64,000 nucleotides of DNA from Manihot esculenta (taxonomy: Eukaryota > Streptophyta > Magnoliopsida > Malpighiales > Euphorbiaceae), in assembly GCF_001659605.2 (NCBI RefSeq), contig NC_035168.2:11316659-11380658 (forward strand), read 5' to 3'. Positions within the stretch are counted from its first letter, which is position 1, and every line of letters begins with the position of its first letter. Below, in pieces: positions 10,074 through 22,158 of the stretch. Both the position numbers and the translations under genes were made by a program. The notes beneath the pieces were generated by a model, which saw only the letters and a list, made by a program, of their open reading frames with translations, did no database searches and had not been told where the DNA came from.

Positions 10074-12192
10074 TGTAATACCCGGCTCGAGTCCGGCCTC
10101 GGAATTCCTGTCGTCTGGTGGAATCTCGGGTGTCGGAACCCTCGAGAAGGGTAAGACATATGTTTTCATGAGTGTTTTAAGAGTTTTGAATGTTTTCAAG
10201 TGTGAAAGGAAATGAGTTTTGAAAAAAAAGCAATAAGGGAGGAATGCAAAGGTTCGGCCGCCAAAGGTCACTTTCGGCCGCCGAACATTGCATGGTTTCG
10301 GATTCACGTTCGGCTGCCGAAGGTGGTCTGGCCAGCCACCTATTTAAGGGCCAAAGGTCGGTGGAAGGAGGATATTTCTCCTCCACTTGCAGCCAGAGGT
10401 GAGTTCCAGCCTCTCCCAAGTTGACTTTCATGTTTTTCATGTTTTTCACCAAATCTTTCAAGGGTTTGAAGAGTTTTGGTGTGTTTTGAAGGTTTTGAGC
10501 AAAAACAGCAAGTTTGGAAGTTTGGAGCTTTGGAAGAGGTTTTCTTCATATCTCCACGTTAGGATCACTTGATCTCTTGTTTGGAAGAGGTAAAGTCAAG
10601 ATCCAGAACCTCTTTTACTGATTTTTGAAGATTTTATGGGAGTTGTATGGATAGTATGCATGAATAGGGTTTTGGTTGAGGTTTTGCATGATTGTGTGGT
10701 TACGCATGTTTAAGTGTTGTTTGATATGTTTCTTGGGGTTATAAGTGAGTTATAGGCCCTTTTATGCATGTTTTATGGTATGTGCTAGTTAGGAGTAGTT
10801 GATATGCATGTTGGGTAAGTTTGGGGGAAAGGTTTGCATGAAACAGAGCAGGGTTCTGCCCAGCGGGCAAAACCAGGTTCGGCTGCCGAAGGAAGGTTCG
10901 GCCGCCGAAGGAAGGTTCGGCCGCCGAACCCCTTGTGGAGGCAGTTTCGGCTGCCAAAGCTTGCCCCCGAAACTTGGGACTTTCGTCTCTGGAGGCAAGG
11001 TTCAGCCGCCGAAAGTGCCGCCAAAGGTTGAGTTTTGTCTCTGGACGAGACTTTCGGCTGCCGAAGGTGCCGCCGAACATGCATGAGTTTCGTCTCTGGA
11101 GAGGGGTTTCGGCCGCCGAACCTGCCGCCGAAAGTGCCCTGTCCAGCTTTCTTTTGCATGTTTTATGTGATTGTTTGGGGATCTTTTAGAGGGTTTTTGG
11201 GGAGTTTCTGAGCGGCGTTCTTGAGTTAGTTTGGTCCCTCATTTGAGTCCACCTGTGTAGGTACGGACTAGAGGAACCCTAGAGAGCAGCAGTGAGCACT
11301 GTTTCAGAACCTGCCGAGTCAGCCAGAGGTGAGTGGAACTTCTTTTTAGAAGTAAACTATTTTGAGCATATGTCATGCATCATAAGAGTATAGTAGGGTG
11401 TTTGCATTAGTTGCACGAAGTTGACGCATTGCATATACGATGTGTATGAGGCTGTGGATAGACCAAGGCGACTCCAATAGCTCAAACTCTGTTATAAGAC
11501 CTGGCCGGGCCAGGCAGCCATCTGTAAGTAAGACCTGACTAGATCAGGCAGCAGAGATAGTAAGACCTGGCTGGGCCAGGCAGGCAGAGTGTAAGACCTG
11601 GCCGGGCCAGGCAGATTGAGGTTGTCAGACCTGGCTAGGCCAGGCATCCTTTCAGTGAGATTGTTGGTGGTCATGTCTATCCCTGAGATGATGTGCTGTA
11701 GTGCATTCCATGAGATCATGTTTTTCAACTTATGGTTTATATAGTTCTGCTCATTGGGCTTGTATAGCTCATCCCTCTCCCCTATCCCCCAGGTTTGCAG
11801 GTTCAGAGTCCAGAGGGAGTCCAGCAGGGTTTGCAAGAAGAAGAGTTATATAATAGCTAGTGTGGACATGTATAGTGTATAGTGTTGTGCTTGACTTCTA
11901 AGAGTTGTAATCCCTTGTTGTAGACACATGATCAGTTTATATATGTTTTCTTTTATTATTATGAATATGAGAAAACCGGGCTTAACATTATGAGTTGATA
12001 AACCAGAAATAGTGCATGCACAGGTTAAGCCCTGGAGAAAAGAAAAGTTTTAATGGTTTGATAGAAAATGTATGATCATGTATGGGATGTCACAGGTACA
12101 CAGACAGTATAGCAGGCTTACTACGGGTCCCGGCGACCTTAAGTCGATCTGGATCCTAGTGCCGGTAGCAGTTCGGTTTCCGGGCTGTTACA
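10074..12192 (+). repeat. 5' LTR of chromovirus A
   Basis: 2,119 bp, TGTAATACCC...GTTACA. By eye it differs from the 3' LTR by about 25 substitutions plus small indels: one more 19-bp palindrome unit near 10880-10925, and one fewer 18-20-bp segment near 11867. A TATTTAAG at 10341-10348 is the likely TATA box. It contains TTCGGC-N-GCCGAA arrays (10250-10321, 10875-11130) and a five-unit palindromic array (11494-11650). The open frames on either strand are artefacts of the GC-rich repeats. Confidence 0.95.
11494..11650 (+). repeat. five-unit palindromic tandem array in LTR A
   Basis: Five imperfect units, each with a core palindrome of the form CCTGGCC-GGGCCAGG following GTAAGA or GTCAGA. Unit 2 has CCTGA...TCAGG, changed symmetrically in both arms. 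The same array is in the 3' LTR at about 18871-19025. Confidence 0.85.
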
Positions 12193-12195
12193 GAT

Positions 12196-12213
12196 TGGTA
12201 TCAGAGTCCTAGG
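12196..12213 (+). other. primer-binding site, chromovirus A
   Basis: TGGTATCAGAG followed by TCCTAGG, three bases after the LTR end. It is complementary to the 3' end of initiator tRNA-Met, the usual primer for this lineage. Confidence 0.9.
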
Positions 12214-12415
12214 TTCACATGGTCGGACCTAGAGAGATAGAGTTGGGCTCATAGAGGTTTAGTGGGTCAAGCACAATAGGAAAACATATCCACTAGGATA
12301 GGATGTTAGTCCTGTCTATCTGCTGATGATGTGCAATGCCATGATGCATGTGTTGTTTTCCTCTATGTGTTGCTTATGTGCTCTGTTATATGTTGTTTCC
12401 AGAGAGAGAGTTAAG

Positions 12416-15400
12416 ATGCGAGGAACTCGTCGATCCGCAAGATTGACTGAAGTCCCACCTGAAAGTGAGGGTACAGCTGCTCGTCCTCCTGCATTGCCAA
12501 GGGCAAGGACTCACAGGTCAAGCAGGGAGGGAATGTCAAGAGACCCTCGAAGGTCTTCTAACGAGAGTAGAAGAGGAATAGGCAGAGGGGGAAGATCAGA
12601 AGAAGAGAGAGTTGCTATGGAGGAGGCTCAGAGTAGAGATGGAAGTACGGGTATAGGAAGGTCAGAAGAAGGTATGGGGGAGTCCCAGGGAGGCGTACAG
12701 GCCTCGGGGTTTGGCTATCCACCCTTTCCACAGGGCCCAGGGGATCCGATGGGAGGTACGTCGGATTACTCCAGCTTTGCCCCATATCCACCCTACATGC
12801 CATATATGCCCTATCCTTCCTTTTATCCACCATATCACATGTATCCACCCCCACCTTTTTATCCAAGTTCAGCATCGCTTGAAGCCAGAGAAACAGTACC
12901 TCCACCACCACCACCTGAACCAGCAGCCCCTATTGTTGAAGCACAACCCAGTTCTTCAGGGGGAACGAAGGTGAAGATGACGGAGTACTTAAAGTTGGAT
13001 GCTCCTAAATTCAACACGGGAGATGATCCCTTTGAGTATCTCAGTGCAGTCAGAATGATAACAAGTGAGTTGGGAGCAGATGAGAGCAGGACCATTGAGA
13101 TGGCAAGGTTCACATTAAAATGTAAGAAAGCCAGAGAATGGTTCAAGAACTATGTGGACCCCAGAATAGACAGTATGACATGGGAAGAGTTCGCCAACGA
13201 ATTTGCTGGGTGGGCTTTCCCTGACAGTTCTAGGGAGCTAAAGGTTGTGGAGTTTGAGCAGTTGAGACAGACGGAGGAGATGAGCGTTGACGAGTATACC
13301 GATAAGTTCCTGGAATTGTTACCATACGTGGGTTAGGCGTATGATACAGATCAGAAGAAGGCAAAGAGATATGCCACGAGGCTTCATCCCTGGTATTTCT
13401 CCTTCATTCTCCACGCGGAGAAAGAGAGTTTCCACTCCATTGTGGATGCTGCTAGAAAGATGGAGGCCAGTGCCATAAGTCAGGGTGTAGTCAAGCAATT
13501 AAAGGCACAGTCTTCTGGTGCTAAACCAGGTTCCTCCTCACAGAGTACGGCAAGGGTGAGCAAAAAGAGATGGGAGAAATTCAGAGGAAAGAGAGGCAAG
13601 TTCTGGAACAGGATTAAGACGGGTCTGGGAATGAGTAGCGGCTCCAGCTCTGGCACAGATCTTCCAGTTTGCAATAGGTGTGGGAGACCGCACAGAGGAG
13701 CTTATTTGTTAGGATCTACAGCCTGCTATAGATGTGGGTAGGAGGGACATTATGCACAGGAATGTCCTCAGGCGACTTTGGTTGCACCATCCCAGCAGAT
13801 GACCTCAGGTAGTGTCGTACAGTCAGCAGCTTCAGCCCGTCCACCAAGCAGTGGCAGAGGTAGAGGAAGAGGGGCAGCCTCTTCATCAGGGATGGGTTCC
13901 CGAGGTGCAGGTCCGTCAGCTCCAGCACGGATTTTCACCATGACACAACAAGAGGCAGACACGTCGAACACAGTGGTGTCAGGTACTCTCATCATTGGGT
14001 GTTCAGAGGTGTATGCTTTGATGGACCCCGGTGCTTCTCACTCTTTCATGTCTTCTAGAGCCGCAGAGAGATTGGAGTTGATTGTATCCGAGTTAGAGTG
14101 TCCTCTCTGGGTCAGTGGACCTAGATGTGACCCATCATTGGCAGAGTCAGTCTGTCAGTTCAGTCCAGTGTTTATAGATGATAGATGCCTTCCAGCTGAC
14201 CTTGTGGTTCTAGAGTTGACAGATTTTGATGTCATTCTAGGGATGGATTGGTTATCTACCTATAGTGCTACCTTGCACTGCAGGGACAAGGTAGTGAGTC
14301 TCAGAGACCAGGATGGGTCAGAGTGTGTCTTCAGAGGAGACAAGAGAGGGACACCTAGGGGTTTGATATCAGCCCTCCAGGCTCATAGGAGGTTGAGGAA
14401 GGGGTGTCAGGGGTTCCTAGCTTATGTGAGAGAGCTAGACAGTCGGGTTAGGGAACCATCCTCAGTACCAGTTGTTAGAGACTTCCCAGATGTGTTTCCT
14501 GAAGAGCTTCCAGGACTACCACCTGATAGGGAAATAGAGTTCGAGATAGAGTTGATGTCCGGTGCCAGACCGATCTCTATTCCTCCCTACAGGATGGCGC
14601 CAACAGAGTTAAGAGAGTTGAAAGAACAGTTACAGGATTTGGTAGCAAAAGGTTTCATCCGCCCGAGTACCTCCCCTTGGGGTGCTCCAGTCTTGTTTGT
14701 CAGAAAGAAGGATGGACCACTTAGACTTTGTGTCGACTACAGACAGTTGAACAAAGTCACTATCAAAAACAAGTATCCGTTACCCAGGATCGATGATCTA
14801 TTCGACCAACTGACAGGAGCAGGTTGTTTTTCTAAGATAGATCTGAGATCCGGATACCACCAGTTGAAGATTAGGGAAGGAGATGTAGCCAAGACTGCTT
14901 TCAGAACCAGATATGGGCATTATGAGTTCCTAGTGATGCCGTTCGGGTTGACTAATGCCCCTGCAGCATTCATGGATCTCATGAACAGGGTTTTCAGGGA
15001 GTACTTGGATCGTTTTGTGATTGTCTTTATAGATGATATCTTGGTGTACTCCAAGAATGCGGAGGAGCATGCCCAGCATCTGAGGGTAGTTTTGCAAACG
15101 TTGAGAGAGCATGGCTTGTATGCCAAGTTCTCCAAGTGCGCGTTCTGGCTAAGGAGCATTGCCTTTTTGGGACATGTTGTATCAGAGAAAGGAATAACAG
15201 TAGATCCCAAGAAGGTAGAGGCAGTAGCCAATTGGCCTACACCCACGACAGTGACAGAGATCAAGAGTTTTCTGGGTTTGGCAGGCTACTATCGGAGGTT
15301 CGTTCAGGACTTTTCGAAGATAGCTGCTCCTATGACCAGACTGACTAGGAAGAATCAGAAGTTCGTATGGGCAGAGGCTTGTGATGAGAGTTTTGAAGAG

Positions 15401-17368
15401 TTGAAGAGACGGTTGACTTCAGCACCGGTGTTAGCTCTGCCGAACAGTGATGATGATTTCACAGTGTTCTGTGATGCATCCCGAGTGGGATTAGGTTGTG
15501 TGTTAATGCAGAAAGACAGAGTGATAGCTTATGCTTCTAGACAGCTGAAGAGGCACGAGCTGAACTACCCGACACACGATCTTGAGATGGCAGCTGTTAT
15601 CTTTGCACTTAAGATGTGGAGGCATTACCTCTATGGGGTAAAGTGTGAGATCTATACGGATCATAAGAGCCTGCAACACATCTTAAGTCAGAGAGAGTTA
15701 AACTTGAGGCAGAGACGGTGGGTAGAATTGCTCAGTGATTACGATTGTAAGATCCAGTATCATCCGGGTAAGGCTAATGTTGTAGCTGATGCCTTAAGCC
15801 GGAAGTCACTTGGCAGTTTATCCCACATTGCAGTAGAGAGAAGACCGGTGGTGAAGGACTTTTACAGACTCATGGATGAAGGGCTACAATTGCAGTTATC
15901 TGGTACAGGTGCTTTGATTGCACAGATGAGAGTTACACCAGTGTTTCTAGAGCAAGTGGCTCTGAAACAGCACGAAGATCCCGAGTTAGTGAAGATTGCC
16001 AGGACTGTTCAGTCTGGCAACAGTGCAGAGTTCAGATTTGATAGTGAGGGAATTCTTTGGCACGGTAAGAGATTATGTGTACCAGATGATAGCAGTTTGA
16101 AGGAAGACATTATGAGGGAAGCTCATAATGCGAGGTATAGCGTTCACCCTGGAGCCACCAAGATGTATCAGGACCTGAGAAGGGTGTATTGGTGGCCAGC
16201 GATGAAGAGGGAAGTGGCACAGTTTGTGTCAGCCTGCGAGACATGTCAAAGGGTGAAGCTAGAACACCAGAAGCCGGCTGGCATGCTTAACCCACTGCCG
16301 ATTCCAGAGTGGAAATGGGAGAACATCGCTATGGATTTTGTAGTGGGGTTACCGGCGACGTCCAACAGGCTAGACTCCATATGGGTGATTGTGGACAGAC
16401 TGACGAAATCTGCTCACATCATTCCAGTCAGGAGCAACTATTCTATGGACAAGTTAGCGCAGGTCTATGTAGAAGAGATAGTCAAGCTGCATGGAGTTCC
16501 AGTGTCGATAGTATCTGATAGAGGACCGCAGTTCACCTCCAGGTTTTGGCGGAGTCTACAAGCTGCTATGGGTACAAGATTGGATTTCAGCACTGCTTTC
16601 CATCCACAGACAGACGGTCAGTCCGAGAGGACCATCCAGACCATAGAAGATATGCTGAGTATGTGTGTGTTAGACTTTGGCAGTTCTTGGAGGCAGCATC
16701 TACCTCTGGTGGAGTTTGCCTACAACAACAGCCATCATGCTAGCATAGGGATGGCTCCTTATGAAGCTCTGTATGGGAGGAAGTGCAGAACACCTGTTTG
16801 CTGGGAAGAGGTAGGAGAGAAGGCTCTTACGGGGCCAGAGTTAGTTGAGATTACCAGCAAGTTAGTGCCTATCATCAGAGAGAGGATCAGAACAGCTGTA
16901 AGCAGACAGAAAAGCTATGCAGACATCCGTAGAAAGCAGATAGAGTTCCAGGAGGGGGATATCGTATTGCTGAAAGTGTCTCCAATGAAAGGAGTGGTTC
17001 GCTTTGGAAAGAAGGGTAAATTGGCTCCACGGTACATAGGTCCCTTTGAGCTCTTGCAGAAGATCGGGCCTGTGTCGTATAAGCTGGATTTACCTGCATC
17101 GATGGAACGAGTTCACCCGATATTTCATGTTTCTATGTTGAGAAAGTTTGTGTCAGATCCAGAGAAGGTTCTTAGTGAGCCTGAGGTGGAAATCTTAAGC
17201 GATCTCACCTATGTCGAACAGCCAGTGCGGATCATTGACACCCAGATTCGAAAGCTAAGAAACAAGGAGATACCGATGGTGAAAGTCCTGTGGAACCACC
17301 ATAACCTAAAAGAGTGCACCTGGGAGACACGGGACTCCATGCTCCAGCAATACTCATATCTGTTTTGA
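12416..17368 (+). pseudogene. gag-pol polyprotein of chromovirus A, two nonsense codons
   Basis: One frame of about 1,650 codons starting at the ATG at 12416 (M-R-G-T-R-R, the start shared with B and C). Order: Arg-rich N-terminus, Tyr/Pro-rich tract, Retrotrans_gag region ([11 protein letters not shown]), zinc knuckle, protease with D-P-G-A-S, RT with F-I-D-D (Asp at residues 873-874), RNase H, integrase HHCC and D1307/D1368/E1404, chromodomain-like end. TAG at 13334-13336 interrupts gag and TAG at 13739-13741 falls inside the zinc knuckle. All fragments are in one frame, so there is no frameshift. The later piece (13778-17368) stays fully open. It would drive reverse transcription and integration but is disabled as a whole. 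Confidence 0.95.
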
Positions 17369-17431
17369 GGTTAGTTCGCGAGTTTTCCCCTTTGCAATGT
17401 GTTTATGTGTTTTTGTATTTCGTTGTTTGAG

Positions 17432-17467
17432 GAACATTCGGGGACGAATGTTCTTAAGGGGGGAGAA
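17432..17467 (+). promoter_or_regulatory. hairpin and polypurine tract, chromovirus A
   Basis: GAACATTCG (17432-17440), loop GGGA, CGAATGTTC (17445-17453) form perfect 9-bp arms with a GNRA-type loop. They are followed by TTAAGGGGGGAGAA, the plus-strand primer tract, ending at the 3' LTR. Confidence 0.85.
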
Positions 17468-19588
17468 TGTAATACCCGGCTCGAGTCCGGCCTCGGAATT
17501 CCTGTCGTCTGGTGGAATCTCGGGTGTCGGAACCCTCGAGAAGGGTAAGACATATGTTTTCATGAGTGTTTTAAGAGTTTTGAATGTTTTCAAGTGTGAA
17601 AGGAAATGAGTTTTGAAAAAAAAGCAATAAGGGAGGAATGCAAAGGTTCGGCCGCCGAAGGTCACTTTCGGCCGCCGAACATTGCATGGTTTCGGATTCA
17701 CGTTCGGCTGCCGAAGGTGGTCTGGCCAGCCACCTATTTACGGGCCAAAGGTCGGTGGAAGGAGGATATTTCTCCTCCACTTGCAGCCAGAGGTGAGTTC
17801 CAGCCTCTCCCAAGTTGACTTTCATGTTTTTCATGTTTTTCACCAAATCTTTCAAGGGTTTGAAGAGTTTTGGTGTGTTTTGAAGGTTTTGAGCAAAAAC
17901 AGCAAGTTTGGAAGTTTGGAGCTTTGGAAGAGGTTTTCTTCATATCTCCACGTTAGGATCACTTGATCTCTTGTTTGGAAGAGGTAAAGTCAAGATCCAG
18001 AACCTCTTTTACTGATTTTTGAAGGTTTTATGGGAGTTGTATGGATAGTATGCATGAATAGGGTTTTGGTTGAGGTTTTGCATGATTGTGTGGTTACGCA
18101 TGTTTAAGTGTTGTTTGATATGTTTCTTGGGGTTATAAGTGAGTTTTAGGCCCTTTTATGCATGTTTTATGGTATGTGCTAGTTGGGAGTAGTTGATATG
18201 CATGTTGGGTAAGTTTGGGGGAAAGGTTTGCATGAAACAGAGCAGGGTTCTGCCCAGCGGGCAAAACCAGGTTCGGCCGCCGAAGGAAGGTTCGGCCGCC
18301 GAACCCCTTGTGGAGGCAGTTTCGGCTGCCAAAGCTTGCCCCTGAAACTTGGGACTTTCATCTCTGGAGGCAAGGTTCGGCCGCCGAAAGTGCCGCCGAA
18401 GGTTGAGTTTCGTCTCTGGACGAGACTTTCGGCTGCCGAAGGTGCCGCCGAACATGCATGAGTTTCGTCTCTGGAGAGGGGTTTCGGCCGCCGAACCTGC
18501 CGCCGAAAGTGCCCTGTCCAGCTTTCTTTTGCATGTTTTATGTGATTGTTTGGGGATCTTTTAGAGGGTTTTTGGGGAGTTTCTGAGCGACGTTCTTGAG
18601 TTAGTTTGGTCCCTCATTTGAGTCCACCTGTGTAGGTACGGACCAGAGGAACCCCAGAGAGCAGCAGTGAGCACTGTTTCAGAACCTGCCGAGTCAGCCA
18701 GAGGTGAGTGGAACTTCTCTTTTTAGAACTAAACTATTTTGAGCATATGTCATGCATCATAAGAGTATAGTAGGGTGTTTGCATTAGTTGCACGAAGTTG
18801 ACGCATTGCATATATGATGTGTATGAGGCTGTGGATAGACCAAGGCGACTCCAATAGCTCAAACTCTGTTATAAGACCTGGTCGGGCCAGGCAGCCATCT
18901 GTAGGTAAGACCTGACTAGATCAGGCAGCAGAGATAGTAAGACCTGGCTGGGCCAGGCAGGCAGAGTGTAAGACCTGGCTGGGCCAGGCAGATTGAGGTT
19001 GTCAGACCTGGCTAGGCCAGGCATCCTTTCAGTGAGATTGTTGGTGGTCATGTCTATCCCTGAGATGATGTGCTGTAGTGCATTCCATGAGATCATGTTT
19101 TTCAACTTATGGTTTATATAGTTCTGCTCATTGGGCTTGTATAGCTCATCCCTCTCCCCTATCCCCCAGGTTTGCAGGTTCAGAGTCCAGAGGGAGTCCA
19201 GCAGGGTTTGCAAGAAGAAGAGTTATGTAATAGCTAGTGTGGACATGTACATGTAAAGAGATAATGTATAGTGTATAGTGTTGTGCTTGACTTCTAAGAG
19301 TTGTAATCCCTTGTTGTAGACACATGATCAGTTTATGTATGTTTTCTTTTATTATTATGAATATGAGAAAACCAGGCTTAACATTATGAGTTGATAAACC
19401 AGAAATAGTGCGTGCACAGGTTAAGCCCTGGAGAAAAGAAAAGTTTTAATGGTTTGATAGAAAATGTATGATCATGTATGGGATGTCACAGGTACACAGA
19501 CAGTATAGCAGGCTTACTACGGGTCCCGACGACCTTAAGTCGATCTGGATCCTAGTGCCGGTAGCAGTTCGGTTTTCGGGCTGTTACA
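17468..19588 (+). repeat. 3' LTR of chromovirus A
   Basis: 2,121 bp, TGTAATACCC...GTTACA, nearly identical to 10074-12192. It carries the same palindrome arrays and the five-unit array. The TATA-like site reads TATTTACG here (17735-17742). It is followed by the GTTAT duplication. Confidence 0.95.
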
Positions 19589-20661
19589 GTTATGATTGAG
19601 CATAACAGAAATTATGTAGAGAATATTGAATAATCAAGATAGAATTTGTCCCTCTCTTTGAGAGAGATATCTTCTGGGCCCCTCGATAAGTGAGACTGAG
19701 AAATGTATGGCCGTGCTCAAATGAATTGATAGTGTGATCAATATCATTTGAATTTATCAGTCTACTTAGAGATCAAGAAATCATAATTTTGAACATTATA
19801 AGTTTGACATTGACCATGACTTATGTTCAAACTAGATATAATGTGACAAAGAGATTAATACATGTTCTATTTATTAGGCTTTATCAGACTATTGATCCTC
19901 ATATTAATTGGGTAGTTATAATTTCTTGCTAGAGGCCGCTTATGATTTATGGGCCTTGTGCGACCGGGCCTATTGTCAATTAATGTGAGCCTATTGGGTC
20001 ACACACAAAAGAACATTGTTGATGTATTATGTCATATTAATGGGCTAAAAGCTCATTAATATAATTAATAATAATAATGTGTTATTATTATTAATATTAA
20101 TTATTTATTATTATAAGATAATAATATTTAAAAGGATCTGCAGTCTATATGTAACTGTTACAGATAAAGGACTCTATCACATAAGATATATGAGTATCTA
20201 CGAGATTGTGATAGTTGGTTATGAATACAACTCTATCACATAAGATATTTGAGTATCTGCGAGATCGTGATAGTGGGTTATGAACACAACTCTTTCACAA
20301 AAAGAGTTATGGGAAAACAAAAGACTAAAAACGAATAAAAACCGCTTCTGCGAAGTAGAAGGAAAATTTTTTCGAGAATTCATTTTTTGAGTTGCAGATC
20401 GAGAGCACATAGTTTATCCATCTTAAGAGAGCTAGCACTCTAGAAGGATAGAAGATGTTCGTGTGGATACCATAAAGGGTGTTCATTGAAAAAGCAGCAC
20501 CATCAGTCCGCAATAGTATATTCTCGTCAAGTCTAACAGGTTAGTCTTGTATCCTTCTTTTCAAAATAAACGAAGCACACGGATCCCGAGAAGGAAAACA
20601 GAGACTTTTAATTTTTTTACTGTGTGTTTTGGGTTGCAGTAAATCTCTAGGTTTCCTAATA

Positions 20662-22158
20662 GTGGTATCAGAACCAACCTGTGCTCTTCGTTTAAGTCGA
20701 ATATGCCATGATTGATGTGTTATATGTGATATAATTTTGCTAAAATGACATGGTAATTAAACTGTTTAGTTCGTTTTACATATGATGTTAAAAACGATAG
20801 ATTTATATGTGATATGAATCCATGATATCTGTAGGTTTTATGTGAAAAATTGTTTTCCCAAAAATATATGCACACATATGCATTACTGTTGTTTGTTAAT
20901 ATGATTAATAAACAATGGTATCATTTTTTGTATAGTCAAGAGTGTTTGATATGATCAAACAATTACTGATAAGATCAGTAAAATCAATTTGACTGAAATG
21001 CATAATAAGGGGATTTAGGCAGTAATCTGTTAATGCAATTAATGGTTTTGTTTAGCTTCGAGGGCCGCTGCCCCTTCAGAACGCCGCCCGCTGACCTGGC
21101 AGCGAGACCCCCACTCGCTAACCAGCTAGCGGGACCGCCGTGTGCGTAACGCCTTAGATATCATTCCCGCAACAAAATAAACTTTAAGCTAATAAATTTA
21201 TAACATGTTTGTATGAAATATGTTGTGATTATGTGGTGTCTTGGCATGGTGCATAACAAGGCCTTATTAAACCTATGAGATTGGTTTTTATGGGATGTAA
21301 TTTTTAAATACGGCCTGCGTGTCGTTTATTTTAATGCAATAGTATAGGCTTTCTTTAAATTTTGTAAATGGAGATCCACAAAATGGAGGAGTCAAGACTC
21401 GTGCTTCCATGGTGATGGTGGAGTTGCTTCCAATGACGAGTAGATTCCATGGTGTGGACAAGTAAGCTCAAGATATATAGATATGTTCCATTGCAACTGA
21501 TGTAATAGGATTACACCTAGGTTGCCCCTTATGATCTTCATATTGGCTTGTGAAGATCATTTTAGATTTTGGCAATGCTATGTCACGTTTACATATTCTG
21601 TCATATACTAGTATGTGATGCTATGCATGATAGTTTATATATATGTATGCATATAGGATGTTATGACATATAAATGCAAGACAACATAATTAAAATTGAA
21701 AGTTGAACCCTCACTCTAAAATTTAAGTTTAATGCCACCCATGTATTAAATGCCTATCAAGACTAAGATCACCAAAATGTAGGTTTTACCAAAACAAAGT
21801 GCTTAGGTTATCTTATTAAGATAGGATGAGTAATAGTTACTCATTTATTTAATTTTGATTGGGCTTAATTAGGCCTAAGGCATTAGATGGGGTATAACAT
21901 GCATTTGACATATGATATCAACACCTCATAATCTAAGAGTTACATTAGATGTAATTGGTAAGGAGTTACCTACCTAAATAACTTAATTCTAAGTGTCATG
22001 CCAAAATTGACTTGGAATTAGGTGAAATATGGATCTTAGCCCACTAAAGTATTATTATTATTATAATTCTTTTTGAGGGTTGTATTTTAGTGGGAGATTA
22101 TTGTCACCTCAATATTAATTTACTAAATTGATTATATTTGCATATTTTGTAGATCATT
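20662..22158 (+). other. copia primer site and long leader with GC-rich patch
   Basis: TGGTATCAGAACC at 20663 is the tRNA-Met-type primer site. About 1.5 kb of leader without coding capacity follows. A sharply GC-rich patch lies at about 21055-21170 within otherwise AT-rich DNA and includes CGCTAACCAGCTAGCGGGA, which could fold on itself. Long leaders are usual in Angela-type elements. Whether the patch is a packaging or translation signal is unknown. Confidence 0.7.

Larger units (their letters stand above)
10074..19588 (+). mobile_element. chromovirus A (Ty3/gypsy, Tekay-like), complete
   Basis: A 9,515-bp element with two LTRs, inserted in the copia 5' LTR with the exact TSD GTTAT (10069-10073, 19589-19593). 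Removing it rejoins copia LTR sequence that matches the 3' LTR around 26541-26600. Order: LTR, tRNA-Met primer site, single gag-pol frame with two nonsense codons, hairpin plus polypurine tract, LTR. The chromodomain-like integrase end places it among chromoviruses, closest to Tekay/Del. Confidence 0.96.
8072..20661 (+). repeat. 5' LTR of the copia element (interrupted)
   Basis: The LTR pieces are 8072-8213, 9795-10073 and 19594-20661, about 1.49 kb together. They align with 26140-26795 and 28499-29457. It starts TGTTAGTG and ends CTAATA; the 3' copy ends CTAACA. The two copies are visibly much more diverged than those of chromoviruses A and B. Confidence 0.9.

Noticed and set aside
10739..11189. 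Many overlapping open frames on both strands inside LTR A (and its copies at 18156-18564, 33829-34256, 41422-41849, 55025-55426)
   Set aside because: They come from the GC-rich palindromes, which lack stops in several frames and translate as G-G-R-x-F/A-A-E repeats. They follow the LTR copies, not a protein.
12196..12213. Possible tRNA gene fragments at the primer sites
   Set aside because: The match is only to the 3' 12-18 nt of initiator tRNA-Met and lies just after an LTR; it is a primer-binding site.
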